The position numbers and the translations under genes are program-made. Under the pieces are notes generated by a model that saw only the letters and a program-made list of their open reading frames with translations, ran no database searches and had not been told where the DNA came from. Below, piece by piece: positions 53,619-63,209 of a stretch of 64,000 nt of DNA. Numbering within the stretch: position 1 is the first letter of the stretch; every line of letters begins with the position of its first letter. The stretch covers positions 1 to 64,000 of the forward strand of contig JAJDBM010000047.1 of assembly GCA_029261355.1 (NCBI GenBank), given 5' to 3'. This DNA is from Nitrospirales bacterium. Its GTDB lineage: Bacteria; Nitrospirota; Nitrospiria; Nitrospirales; UBA8639.

Positions 53619-56600
53619 CTAGAACCAGCGTTGATATTCAAGATTAATTCTTGAGGTTGTGGCATTCTGCCCAAATCCTCCTCGAATGTTACTGCCATAG
53701 ACCAGTAAACGATCTTGCCCCAATAATCGTGTAGCCAAGCCAACCTCCACACTACGACCAAGTCCTGTCGCACTGTTATAGTTCACCCCAATGAGCCCAA
53801 ACGGACGAATCCCTTTCGTGTAAATGTCACGAATTGAATCGCCTAAACTCAGACCGATCCCACTTTGCATAAAACTCTCGGGTACTGCCACGTTCGAAGT
53901 CACCTCTTGAGTACTCGGAATGAGTCTGCTGATACTTCCAGGCAAGGAATTATTTCGCCAATACCGTTGGACCGTACCCTGAATTTGCACGGTCACGTCA
54001 GGATATTCTTTTCGAATATGATGACCAATGACTCCCTCCACTCCAAGTCCATGACCAACTTTATCCCGTGATTGACTCAAGAACTGGGGAGCTTCAACTT
54101 GAAGCGAGAGAAATTGACGTTTGGAAAAATAGTACAAACCTTGACCTCTGATAAAGTCCTTCACTCCCCCGATAAGTAAGACAATTGAGTCATCGGCCTT
54201 TTGATTTCGCCCGAGCGTAAACCGAGATGAAAAATGCTCATTCCAAGTATGTTCATACTCAAGACCAATTCCCAAAATATTGGATACTGCCTTTCGATGA
54301 AATCCAGTCAGCCGTATGGTGCCATTCGAGAGGCGATATCCCAAAGAAATACCAAATTGTCGATCGACTCTTGGGACTCCAGTTAATTCTTCGTCATCAA
54401 CACTCTTCTGCCATGTAACAGAAGCAGTTGGTTTCACGAGTAACCGGCCTAATGGAACAGGCATTGAGGCCTTCCAAACAAAGCTAGAAATTGGTCGACG
54501 CTCCTCATAAAGAACCCGGGATGTGATCTGCTTGACTGCAGAGGTGATGGATTCCTGATATTTGGAATACATGACATCGTTATCCGGATGATCCGTTAAG
54601 GATTGAACGGATAATGTTTGGGCTAAAGAATGCCGTTCAAGTGTATTCGCGGCTTCAACCTTATCGGATAGTGCGAGGACGTCAGCCTCATGACGGACAA
54701 GGGCATCAATGGCTTCCCAATTATTCTCTGCAAGCGCGACCGCGAGGTTAGCCCACCCCGGTTCGTGTAAGTGGCGAGCATAATTGTTCCAAAGCCAAAC
54801 TTTAGCTGCGTCAAATGCTTCCTGAGACAAAAACCAAGAAAGGACTAACTCCTTCATGACTAAAGAGGTCGCATGAGGCTTTACATGGCGAAGCAAGCGG
54901 TGCAATTGATCACCAGGGTCTTTTAGGTTGACTAATCGTATATAGCCTTCGAGACTCTCAGGAGAAACAACATCAGCAGGTTGTGTGAAAAAGACTCGAC
55001 GCACGACCAGCCATGCATGTTGGCGAACCTGCCATGCCGCGGCATATCGAGAAGACGCTTCTAGCGCGTCAGCATAATTCAATAACCACAAGTAATCATT
55101 TTTTCGTTGTTGTAATTGTCGAACAAAAAATGAGAGAGACTGTTCAGGCTGTCCGAGAACAACATAGGCAGCTGCAGCAGGTCCCCATAAGTACGAGTTT
55201 CCTTCAATTGCTCCACGCCAGACATTCACGTAACGTTTGAGTCTGTGCAAATCCTTTTGTCCAATCAAAAACCACAACCAGGCTCCGCGAGTTTCCACCG
55301 AGTCGTGATTAATCTCTAAGGCCTGTTCATACGATCGAAACGCTTCCCCTGTATTGCCTAGCTTCTGCATGACTTCGGCTCGGATCATCCAATATTGCGG
55401 ATCATGCGCAACCAACTGTTCATCAGACGGCACTAACTCATCAAAGATTTCCTTGAGTTCTGCAATCTTCTTCTCCTTCAGCAAAATGGTTAAGGCCTGA
55501 AGTAAGAATTTTGGCTGATGATAAGTTTCCCACCCTTCGACACTGATCGTAATGGCTTCATCTGGATTGGTAGTACGTAAGAGGAGAATAAGACGTTCCT
55601 GCGCTTCTATGGAAATTTCCTTACTCACCCATAATCGGTGATAGGCAGCCTCAGCCTCCTGGTCATCATCAAAAAACCAAGCCAAATGAGCCACAAACTC
55701 CCAAAAGTCAACATCCTCATGACCTACTTGAGCTTTCGCTCGCAACAACGCAGCATACGCTCCTCGAAGGTTTCCTTGAGCAGAGAGGGATTTCGCTATT
55801 TGCATGGACCACGTAGGTGTCGACCCATAATGGCCTTCCAGTTCTTGATAATATTGAACGGCCTGGCGGTCCTTCCCCATTCGTTGGGACAACGTGGCCA
55901 AATGTTCGAGAAGGGCTTTTTCAGGGTTTTGCTGATGAAGATGTGCGAGATAAATCCTGGCATCCTCTGGCTTCCCTAATCGTTCAAAGGCATCAGATAA
56001 CAGTCGCCGTTCCTCGCCAGACAGTGATCGAATTTTCCCCAACCCGAGCAGTGCAAACACCACCTGTTCATCATCGTAAGCAACTGGAGCGAAATGGAGA
56101 ATTTGCTCAAAGGCTTCTCGACTTGGATTCATTTCGGCAATCGCACGCCATTGCGCTAAGGCAATAGATGGACGGCTCGTCCATGTAGCAACTTTGGCTA
56201 GTTTTTTTCTCCAGTCGATACGGTTTGGCACCTGTCGAACCGCTGTTTGAGCAAGGATATACGCATCAGACAAATTATTGTTTTCTAAATACACGGCATA
56301 GCCTAATTGATAAATACGATCATCAAATGGCCGAATCTTTCCATTTTCCAGGGAGGTTCGTTGCAAAAATGAGGGCGGATAAAATGATGAGCTCGCATGA
56401 AGATTTGGAGGACCTTCGAACCAACTCTCCATATAGGCGAATCTCAAGGTATCCGAAATAAGTGGTGCATACATAAAGATCTCACCACCATGCTCATTCA
56501 CATACGGACCACCCACAGGAATATGTGTATAGTCAGATCTCGACAAAGTCACATGTAATAAATCCCTCATATACCGTTGTGCAAATGCCCCATCTCCAGC

Positions 56601-57431
56601 TGCCCTTCCAAGGGTGACTAAAAATAGGAGAGTCGTTTCATCATCTTTCAAGCGCCCTAAGTGCACTTCAGCTTGTCGAACAGCCTCTTGCAAAAGATTT
56701 CCCGATTGCAAACATTTGAGTCCTGCCAAATAGTATTTTCGATGTTTCTGTGGACCTGCTTCATTCTCTTGTGCAGAAAAATATAAGCTCGCAGCTTTAA
56801 GATATTCTCCATGTCTCAATGCCAATTCAGCGGCCTTGGCATACCACGAATGTGTACTGGGTACTGACTGCCGAGCAAGCTGTTCGTAAATTGTCTGGGC
56901 GACGGTCTCATGCCCCGCGTTCATCGCCAATTCAGCGAGTTTGGTTAACACATGCGGGTCATGAATTGGTGATTGCGTGACGAATAATTCTATGTGGTGG
57001 CCAATTGCTTTTATTCCTTGACGTCGCTCCTCACTCCCTTTAGAAAACGCATAGGTGTGAATTTCGAGAATTCTCAATTTTTGCAAATAGGCTCGCCCTC
57101 TTAGGTCAGCATCAGGGTTTTCAAGTAAAGAAGACAGTATCTGTTCGGCTCGATGCATATTGCCCAGTTCGATCTGGTGATGAACTAAAAGTAGCCGGAG
57201 TTCCGTATCCTCCGGTTTCGCCTTGAGTAAGTTTTCCAAGAAGAATGTGCTGGCAGCTGAGACCTGACTGGCTTGCGCGACTTGGTTGAAAATTCGTTGC
57301 TTAGGAAACAGCACCATCAATACCAAAACGATCCCAACCGCGAATAATCCGATGGACCAAAGCGAAAATAAACGTTCCTTGGCTTGTTGGTCTGACCGTC
57401 TAAGAACATGTGAAACTGATGGGTTTTGCAC
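53619..57431 (-). CDS. pelB: Pel porin and TPR scaffold PelB
   Basis: 1270 residues from a GTG at 57431 with AGGA 6 nt upstream (a TTG at 57446 is in frame). An N-terminal membrane helix (SLWSIGLFAVGIVLVLMVLF) is followed by a long array of TPR-like helical pairs (~60-850) and a C-terminal beta-barrel (from about 960, ending ...NLEYQRWF, with the terminal aromatic residue typical of outer-membrane barrels). PelB is the outer-membrane export pore that binds PelA and PelC. Length is close to known PelB (~1190 in P. aeruginosa). It overlaps the end of pelA. Confidence 0.93.
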   Translation of the reverse strand: MQNPSVSHVLRRSDQQAKERLFSLWSIGLFAVGIVLVLMVLFPKQRIFNQVAQASQVSAASTFFLENLLKAKPEDTELRLLLVHHQIELGNMHRAEQILSSLLENPDADLRGRAYLQKLRILEIHTYAFSKGSEERRQGIKAIGHHIELFVTQSPIHDPHVLTKLAELAMNAGHETVAQTIYEQLARQSVPSTHSWYAKAAELALRHGEYLKAASLYFSAQENEAGPQKHRKYYLAGLKCLQSGNLLQEAVRQAEVHLGRLKDDETTLLFLVTLGRAAGDGAFAQRYMRDLLHVTLSRSDYTHIPVGGPYVNEHGGEIFMYAPLISDTLRFAYMESWFEGPPNLHASSSFYPPSFLQRTSLENGKIRPFDDRIYQLGYAVYLENNNLSDAYILAQTAVRQVPNRIDWRKKLAKVATWTSRPSIALAQWRAIAEMNPSREAFEQILHFAPVAYDDEQVVFALLGLGKIRSLSGEERRLLSDAFERLGKPEDARIYLAHLHQQNPEKALLEHLATLSQRMGKDRQAVQYYQELEGHYGSTPTWSMQIAKSLSAQGNLRGAYAALLRAKAQVGHEDVDFWEFVAHLAWFFDDDQEAEAAYHRLWVSKEISIEAQERLILLLRTTNPDEAITISVEGWETYHQPKFLLQALTILLKEKKIAELKEIFDELVPSDEQLVAHDPQYWMIRAEVMQKLGNTGEAFRSYEQALEINHDSVETRGAWLWFLIGQKDLHRLKRYVNVWRGAIEGNSYLWGPAAAAYVVLGQPEQSLSFFVRQLQQRKNDYLWLLNYADALEASSRYAAAWQVRQHAWLVVRRVFFTQPADVVSPESLEGYIRLVNLKDPGDQLHRLLRHVKPHATSLVMKELVLSWFLSQEAFDAAKVWLWNNYARHLHEPGWANLAVALAENNWEAIDALVRHEADVLALSDKVEAANTLERHSLAQTLSVQSLTDHPDNDVMYSKYQESITSAVKQITSRVLYEERRPISSFVWKASMPVPLGRLLVKPTASVTWQKSVDDEELTGVPRVDRQFGISLGYRLSNGTIRLTGFHRKAVSNILGIGLEYEHTWNEHFSSRFTLGRNQKADDSIVLLIGGVKDFIRGQGLYYFSKRQFLSLQVEAPQFLSQSRDKVGHGLGVEGVIGHHIRKEYPDVTVQIQGTVQRYWRNNSLPGSISRLIPSTQEVTSNVAVPESFMQSGIGLSLGDSIRDIYTKGIRPFGLIGVNYNSATGLGRSVEVGLATRLLGQDRLLVYGSNIRGGFGQNATTSRINLEYQRWF

Positions 57432-60198
57432 GTGGTTTCCTGACAAGAAGGTTCAATATATTCCCTTCTTGTCGGTTCTTCACATACTCAACCTGAGGCA
57501 TTGTCTGACATTTTTTGATATTGGCCAGTGAAACGGCCAACGGTTGATAGGCTTTGAGAGAAAATGAAATGGTCTGTCCAGACCGCTTCCATGAAACTAA
57601 CTGTCCATTAGAATGGTGAATATAGGGAAGAGTTGAAGGAGATTCCTTTAAACGAAGCGTGACCTCATTTTGAGGAGACAGGTGCAGATATCGGTCAGAT
57701 TCATGATCAGAATAACCAGCAACTCCTGAGCTGTTTGACATATCTGGATATCCCAATGACTGCGCAACCCGGAGTTGTTTTAAATGCTCTATTCCTCGAA
57801 TTCTCCAGGCTTGCCCTGATTTGGCAATGACAATCTTATTAAAATCATGAACTTTTTTAATATATTCAGAAACATATATTGGGTTACTCGATTGCTTCAT
57901 GGCCCAATTGTAGACATGTTGCAATGCGGAGAGCGCAGCCATTTTACTAGCCGAATAGGAATGATAGTAAATATTGATTGGTTTCAAGCGCCTGGGGCGT
58001 TCAGTCAATTCAAATGTCTCAATCACCTGTTCAAAACCGTAGAACGGACCTGTCCATTCATTTGTGTAAATATTTTCATTTTGATTCGGCGCATAAATCT
58101 GAAAGTATTGACCTTTTTTCACTCCAAACGGAGCCACGGCAGTTAAAGATTTATTTCGTTCCGTCATAATGGTGTCGCCACCATTCATATTTCCCACATT
58201 TATTGCGTAGGCTTCGGCAACCGCCTCTGGGGGCGGATCGCAATCACCTGTCCAGAGAAAGACTTGAACCTGTTTGTTGGGTGGCGCTAACTGTGTATTG
58301 ATATAGGCAATCGATCCAGCAATTTCACGAGCATGACTGCCTGAATCAAAGGTATAGCCAGGAACATTCAAATTATACTTTCCGGGATGTTCTCGACCTG
58401 AACTAATAAAGTCTCGCCAAAAAAATGGATGAGAATATGAATGACTTGCCAATTCTATATGAGGTAGCGCGTACATGGCTCTCGCAACTTCCTCCAATCG
58501 TCGACTCAAATTCGGATACAGTCCGGTTTCTGCCACTTCTCCTTCAATTACTGAAACCGTCGTCGGTATTTTATATTTCTGAAGGACCTCTTGATACATT
58601 ACTTCTCCCGCATAGAGCCCCCCTGGAAACTCGGCACGACTTGCAAATCCATCACCATCTACATGAACCAACAATAATCGCTGTCCATTTTCTGTTGTGG
58701 TATCCGGAACAGGCAAGGCTTCCAAGCGCAGCGTTTCTCGCAAAAACACAATAGGATCAAACACCCAACGAGAATGCTCTAAATTTGGAAGTTGAATAAC
58801 AGCATAGGGAAAGAGCGCATAGCCACCCCAAGGCATGATCGCGACAACATCATGATGATTACCGTCCTTCGACTCAAGTTGTAATAGCGAACGACCACGG
58901 GTGTTCGGGGCAAGCGTCAAGGGAACAAACCCCCGCCTTCTTGGAATAGGCTGCACTTCATATCCCATTCGAAGATCTTTATGAGAAAAATGAACCTTGG
59001 TCACCTGATCGCGAGGGATACCAATCTGTAAATTGAAGGGAAGGAGATTGTGTTCTTGAAGAGGAAAACCAAAGGAATCAAAAAAAACAACATGAACCCC
59101 GTCTTTGATGTGTTTCACGATCCACCGATGAAGGTCCTGACTCCAGGAATGTTGATCGCCTGATATCCATACAACGATTCCCGCATATCGGCCAATCATG
59201 GGATAGGTCGGCAATGGCGTTTGAGCATCCCAATGCTCCGGCACATAACCTAAGTGATTCAGAGGCAGATCTACGAATCGGTGTACATCACTATGACTCG
59301 GCACGGGATCACGGGTACCATCAAAAATCGAAAAAACTTTTCGTGGCATCACTTCAATAACGCCAATTCCCAATACATCCAGTTCTGGGGTACTGATCCA
59401 TGGAATCATACCAAGGTCTTGAATTTTTTTAGCTACGACCCTCGCATGCGCTCGATCCTGAGGAGGAAGATAGTCGATGATGATGATGGGAATTTGATAC
59501 GCTTTCTGAATCTCCTGTAATTTCTCTAGAAGCCATTGACGATCATCTTGAGAGACCTCCGCATAACGTTTTTCACCTTGACTCCATCCACGATATAGTG
59601 ATTCAGCTGCCACTGCATAGACATGATCAACCACCGTAGGAATAATTTCAAATCCCCGATTGAAAATGAGTTTCACATCAGGATACTGCTCTGTTATCGC
59701 CTGAATGACTCGGACCAGGCCTTGTTCCTGCTGTTTTCTTTGAAAAGTCGTTTTCGTTGCAAGATGGTAGGAGTCTAACGTGTCAAGAAAAAACCCTCGA
59801 TACCCCTTCTCCCACAAGGGTGCAATAATCTGTTTAGTCACAAAGGCAGGCCATTGTTCATGACTCTGATCAATCACCTGGGCCTCCCACTCAATATTTT
59901 GCCCTAAGACCCAACTCTCAGGAATTAAGGTTGCATATGATCGCAAAGAAGTCGCCTCGCCTATACTGACATACGCAAAGAGTTCACTATTGGCAGAGCG
60001 ATAGGCATGAGGGTCATAGTCGTGATCAGGTTCAACGACGACCACATCAAAGGCTTTCAGCTCATCAAGTGGCGCAGGGTCCCCATAAAAGAAGGCAACC
60101 GACGGGTCCTTGCTCCACCCCATTTCTACTTGGACTGCCAACAAGCACAGACACCAGAAAAGGAGAGTGACGAGTCGACTGAGTGGATACGAATTCAC
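57400..60198 (-). CDS. pelA: Pel polysaccharide deacetylase/hydrolase PelA
   Basis: 932 residues from GTG 60198, with AAAGGA 7 nt upstream. A signal peptide is followed by a hydrolase domain (about 33-280; GH166/TM1410-like, candidate acids D139 and E199 in FLDT and AAES). The NodB-like deacetylase has D514 (HVDGDG) and H586/H590 (SHSYSHPF); the spacing D to H is 72 and 76, the same as D528, H600 and H604 of P. aeruginosa PelA from memory. It trims and deacetylates Pel in the periplasm. It starts 3 bp after the epimerase stop. Confidence 0.94.
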   Translation of the reverse strand: MNSYPLSRLVTLLFWCLCLLAVQVEMGWSKDPSVAFFYGDPAPLDELKAFDVVVVEPDHDYDPHAYRSANSELFAYVSIGEATSLRSYATLIPESWVLGQNIEWEAQVIDQSHEQWPAFVTKQIIAPLWEKGYRGFFLDTLDSYHLATKTTFQRKQQEQGLVRVIQAITEQYPDVKLIFNRGFEIIPTVVDHVYAVAAESLYRGWSQGEKRYAEVSQDDRQWLLEKLQEIQKAYQIPIIIIDYLPPQDRAHARVVAKKIQDLGMIPWISTPELDVLGIGVIEVMPRKVFSIFDGTRDPVPSHSDVHRFVDLPLNHLGYVPEHWDAQTPLPTYPMIGRYAGIVVWISGDQHSWSQDLHRWIVKHIKDGVHVVFFDSFGFPLQEHNLLPFNLQIGIPRDQVTKVHFSHKDLRMGYEVQPIPRRRGFVPLTLAPNTRGRSLLQLESKDGNHHDVVAIMPWGGYALFPYAVIQLPNLEHSRWVFDPIVFLRETLRLEALPVPDTTTENGQRLLLVHVDGDGFASRAEFPGGLYAGEVMYQEVLQKYKIPTTVSVIEGEVAETGLYPNLSRRLEEVARAMYALPHIELASHSYSHPFFWRDFISSGREHPGKYNLNVPGYTFDSGSHAREIAGSIAYINTQLAPPNKQVQVFLWTGDCDPPPEAVAEAYAINVGNMNGGDTIMTERNKSLTAVAPFGVKKGQYFQIYAPNQNENIYTNEWTGPFYGFEQVIETFELTERPRRLKPINIYYHSYSASKMAALSALQHVYNWAMKQSSNPIYVSEYIKKVHDFNKIVIAKSGQAWRIRGIEHLKQLRVAQSLGYPDMSNSSGVAGYSDHESDRYLHLSPQNEVTLRLKESPSTLPYIHHSNGQLVSWKRSGQTISFSLKAYQPLAVSLANIKKCQTMPQVEYVKNRQEGNILNLLVRKPRAKPISFTCS

Positions 60199-60201
60199 AG
60201 G

Positions 60202-61128
60202 CTATTCCTTTACACCCAAGACATCATTCATAAGAATAATCAACCCATCTTGAAATTCAGTAGCACAGACCATCTCCATTTCTGAATTCAACCGTTCAAC
60301 CTGAGCTGCAGAATGAGGAATATCTCCCGCTTGTGTATTTTGATGAATCACCTGAAGATCACGACCCGCAATTTTAGAAAGCACGTGAATCATGTCTAAG
60401 AGACTTCGGCTCGTTCCAGTTGCCACATGGCAGACTCCTTTGGCTTTCGCCTGCAACGCTTTGACATTGGCCTGGGCCACATCTTTGACAAACACGAAAT
60501 CTCGGGTCTGACTCCCATCACCAAATACCGTGAGAGGTTGATTTTGTCGAACGCAGTCCATAAATTTACTGATGACACCGGCATAGGGAGACTTGGGATC
60601 TTGCCGCGGTCCATAGACATTAAAATATCGCAGCCCTAATGCAGAACAACCATACAAGGAATGAAATAAGCTAGCATATTGGTCATTGATACTTTTCTCT
60701 AACCCATAGGGTGAAATGGGTTGAACAAGATCTTCCTCTGAAAGTGGAAGCCTCTGCGGATGGCCATACACAGCAGCACTAGAAGCATAAACCATTCGCT
60801 CAATCTGATGCGTTCTCACCTTATCAAGCACATTCAGAAACCCTTGAATATTGATACCGCATGAGTGTGTCGGCTGGGCAATCGAATCTTGAACAGAGAC
60901 CTGAGCCGCCAAATGAAGAACATGTGTAATCCCAATGAACGCCTGAGCCAGGTCTTTAGGCTCTCGAATATCTCCAGTGCACACCTCTACATCAGCATGA
61001 CTAGGTAAATTCTGCCGATTACCGCTAGAAAAATTATCGAAAACCCGGACTTGAGCCCCAATCTTGAGTAACGCCTCAACAGAATGTGATCCAATGAAAC
61101 CAGCTCCACCGGTGACGAGAACATGCAT
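60202..61128 (-). CDS. pelX: UDP-sugar C4-epimerase, PelX-like, first gene of the pel operon
   Basis: 308 residues, an extended short-chain dehydrogenase: VLVTGGAGFIGSHSVEALL binds NAD; the catalytic Ser and Tyr-x3-Lys are in SSAAVYGHP and SPYGLEKSIND. GLRYFNVYGPRQ and TRDFVFVKDVAQA are conserved. GalE-type enzymes of this kind make UDP-GalNAc from UDP-GlcNAc; the PelX of Pseudomonas protegens does this for Pel, and the pelA neighbour here fits. Whether GlcNAc or Glc is preferred cannot be seen. A strong AAAGGAGG precedes the ATG. Confidence 0.9.
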   Translation of the reverse strand: MHVLVTGGAGFIGSHSVEALLKIGAQVRVFDNFSSGNRQNLPSHADVEVCTGDIREPKDLAQAFIGITHVLHLAAQVSVQDSIAQPTHSCGINIQGFLNVLDKVRTHQIERMVYASSAAVYGHPQRLPLSEEDLVQPISPYGLEKSINDQYASLFHSLYGCSALGLRYFNVYGPRQDPKSPYAGVISKFMDCVRQNQPLTVFGDGSQTRDFVFVKDVAQANVKALQAKAKGVCHVATGTSRSLLDMIHVLSKIAGRDLQVIHQNTQAGDIPHSAAQVERLNSEMEMVCATEFQDGLIILMNDVLGVKE

Positions 61129-61155
61129 ATCTCAGTTCCTCCTTTTATTATTCGA

Positions 61156-61172
61156 AGCAAATAAAATGCCAA
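61156..61172 (-). promoter_or_regulatory. Sigma-54-like (-24/-12) promoter before the pel operon
   Basis: The minus strand reads TTGGCATTTTATTTGCT, which fits YTGGCAC-N5-TTGCW with GG and GC exactly 10 bp apart. The predicted start would be near 61145, so the transcript would begin only a few bases before the AAAGGAGG of pelX; this very short leader is unusual. No bEBP gene is in the window. Confidence 0.55.
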
Positions 61173-61262
61173 TAGTTATCCTCTATTACCCTCTCTTCTC
61201 TCTCATTTCATAACACTAAACGATGATTTTATGAATATCTTCTCGAAATTAGAACACATGAG

Positions 61263-61292
61263 TTGTTCACTAGAAAGACGATTCTCTATAAT
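61263..61292 (+). promoter_or_regulatory. Sigma70-type promoter of the DUF3386 gene
   Basis: TTGTTC (61263-61268), an 18-bp spacer, TATAAT (61287-61292). The start lies ~60 bp before the ATG at 61361. It faces away from the pel operon. Confidence 0.6.
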
Positions 61293-61360
61293 GCAGACAC
61301 AATACGGTGTATTTACACCGCTGCCTTTTCAATCTACTACACCATGAGGAGCCAATAGAC

Positions 61361-62035
61361 ATGGAAACGTATACGCGTGAACAACAGGAAACATCAGTTC
61401 AGGACGATCCAAAAGCTAAGGAATTACTGCGAGGGGCTTTTGAGAAAACATCTCGATGGCAACCAGATTTTAAAGGATTTCAAGCAGACTTACTCATTAA
61501 TGTGGATGGAGTAGAAACCAAAGGTACGGTCACGGTGAATAGCCCTAAAGATGTCACTGTCGACATTGCCGATGAAGCCTTACAAAAATGGGCACACAGT
61601 CAAATAGGCATGATCGCGACTCATCGTGGACCACGGAGCTTTGAAGAATCCGATGGAAAGTACGCTCTCACCCTTGAGGGTGACGACAAACACCCGATGG
61701 GACAACGCGTGACAATCAATGGAGATGGAATGGGCTCATGGTATCGCGTTAAGGATAACCGAATTACTCAAATTAATCGAAAAATGCCTTACGTCGCCTT
61801 CACGATTAATGTCGAAGAAAGCGCCGTCACACAGGATCAAAAAAACCTGACAACCCGATATACCGTCTATTATTTTTCTCCCAAAGATGGATCACTCACA
61901 AATGTAGAAAGTTTTTCGGACACACATATACGCATTACCGCATCCGACTTGCCCGCAACGCGTCGCATTATCGGGTATGAAAATAATGCCATCGTGACCA
62001 AAACCCTCACATTTGAAAACCATAAAATGCTCTAA
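61361..62035 (+). CDS. DUF3386-family protein
   Basis: 224 residues from ATG 61361, supported by GAGGAG nine nt upstream (an upstream start at 61307 is in frame but without a site). Soluble beta-rich protein with the family's pattern: LLRGAFEKTSRWQPDFKGF, then VTVNSPKDVTVDI, FTINVEESAVTQDQKNL and TTRYTVYYFSPKDGSLT. DUF3386 is found mostly in cyanobacteria and some others; its function is unknown. A terminator follows. Confidence 0.8.
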   Translation: METYTREQQETSVQDDPKAKELLRGAFEKTSRWQPDFKGFQADLLINVDGVETKGTVTVNSPKDVTVDIADEALQKWAHSQIGMIATHRGPRSFEESDGKYALTLEGDDKHPMGQRVTINGDGMGSWYRVKDNRITQINRKMPYVAFTINVEESAVTQDQKNLTTRYTVYYFSPKDGSLTNVESFSDTHIRITASDLPATRRIIGYENNAIVTKTLTFENHKML

Positions 62036-62042
62036 TCGATTC

Positions 62043-62087
62043 ATGGAGTGGAGTGTCTCCCAAGATGCTTCACTCCATAGATTTTTT
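62043..62087 (+). terminator. Rho-independent terminator after the DUF3386 gene
   Basis: ATGGAGTG (62043-62050) pairs with CACTCCAT (62071-62078) across a 20-nt loop, followed by AGATTTTTT. It sits between the DUF3386 gene and the DUF5069 gene. The long loop lowers confidence. Confidence 0.65.
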
Positions 62088-62104
62088 CTTCCAGTTCTCT
62101 CATC

Positions 62105-62545
62105 ATGGACCTTCGCACTTATTATCCCCGTAGCCTAAAAATTCAATTAGGTCCCTACGTCCACCTCTCGCGCATCATAGATAAATGCCGAGCCAAACTA
62201 GCTGACACACTTGGTGAATACTTATATCCATGCCCATTAGACTCTTGCTTCCTAGATTTTACTGGGATTTCCTCAGAACGTTTATTGGATGCGGTTAGCA
62301 CTCGAACTGATCAAGCCATTTTAGAGTGGCTTACTCAACAAGCAACCGTCCACACCCATGAAGACATTCTAAAATGGAATACCATGATGTTGACCCGAGG
62401 TCCTGACTCGGAAGAAAAATGGTCGTATTTTCTGGAAGTAAGAAATTCAATTGATCCGCACCGACACGACATTACCTCCTGGTCGGACCTGCTAGATTTA
62501 GATGAAGCAAGAGAAGTCCCATTACGAAAGACTCCAACACAATAA
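62105..62545 (+). CDS. DUF5069-family protein
   Basis: 146 residues, with the motifs MDLRTYYPRSLKIQLGPYVH, LSRIIDKCRAKLADTLGEYL and PCPLDSCFLDFTGIS. The family occurs in planctomycetes, Nitrospira-like and other environmental bacteria and has no known function. Helical, cytoplasmic. It overlaps the next gene by 1 base (stop-start TAATG). Confidence 0.8.
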   Translation: MDLRTYYPRSLKIQLGPYVHLSRIIDKCRAKLADTLGEYLYPCPLDSCFLDFTGISSERLLDAVSTRTDQAILEWLTQQATVHTHEDILKWNTMMLTRGPDSEEKWSYFLEVRNSIDPHRHDITSWSDLLDLDEAREVPLRKTPTQ

Positions 62546-63066
62546 TGTCGCAACTACCCACCTCGATACGAATCGTTCACAAACTGTGCTGCAAATTCAA
62601 AAAATCTCAGACCTGGTGGTCGCTCCCTGTAGGCCTTCTTCTATTCACAGTCATGTCAGTTGAAATAAATAGTACAAAGTCTTTTGCAGAAACATCTAAT
62701 CACACGACTGCTCATGAGCTTCAATTCTACGGGACTGACTCAACAACAACTGCTCCATTTACGATCGAAGGCGGATGGGAGGTCCTATGGACGACAGAAT
62801 CAAAAAACTTTCAATTATCAGCCTATGGTGTCACTGAGGCTGGGTATCGTGGAATCATGTCTGAGCAAGAACAGATTCTCCGATCATTTGAAACCTTTCA
62901 ACCTATTGTCTTGGCAGATTCAACAGAGGCGACAGGGAAAGCCTTTCATCGCGTCGGAGGGACATTTTATCTCAAAGTCGTGACCTCAGGACCATGGACT
63001 ATTCATCTCAAATCAGTCAAACGCACCAAAGATTACCTGGACGTCCCCTACACCGGAGCTCCTTGA
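62545..63066 (+). CDS. Exported protein, unknown family
   Basis: 173 residues. A hydrophobic segment (SLPVGLLLFTVMSVEI, about 26-42) then STKSFAETSN suggests a signal or membrane anchor. The mature domain is beta-rich (FTIEGGWEVLWTTESKNFQL, GGTFYLKVVTSGPWTIHLKS), like small lectin or immunoglobulin-like folds. Translation is coupled to the DUF5069 gene (TAATG). Function unknown. Confidence 0.65.
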   Translation: MSQLPTSIRIVHKLCCKFKKSQTWWSLPVGLLLFTVMSVEINSTKSFAETSNHTTAHELQFYGTDSTTTAPFTIEGGWEVLWTTESKNFQLSAYGVTEAGYRGIMSEQEQILRSFETFQPIVLADSTEATGKAFHRVGGTFYLKVVTSGPWTIHLKSVKRTKDYLDVPYTGAP

Positions 63067-63209
63067 ACAAGAATTCATGAGTGACTCATCCTTAAATGGG
63101 TGAACCTGTGCATTTACCAAAGACGGCTTCAACCCACGCCCAATTCAACAAGATCCTGTACGAAAAGAATTTCCTCTTAACGTGGTTCTAATGAAACAGT
63201 TACGTGAAT

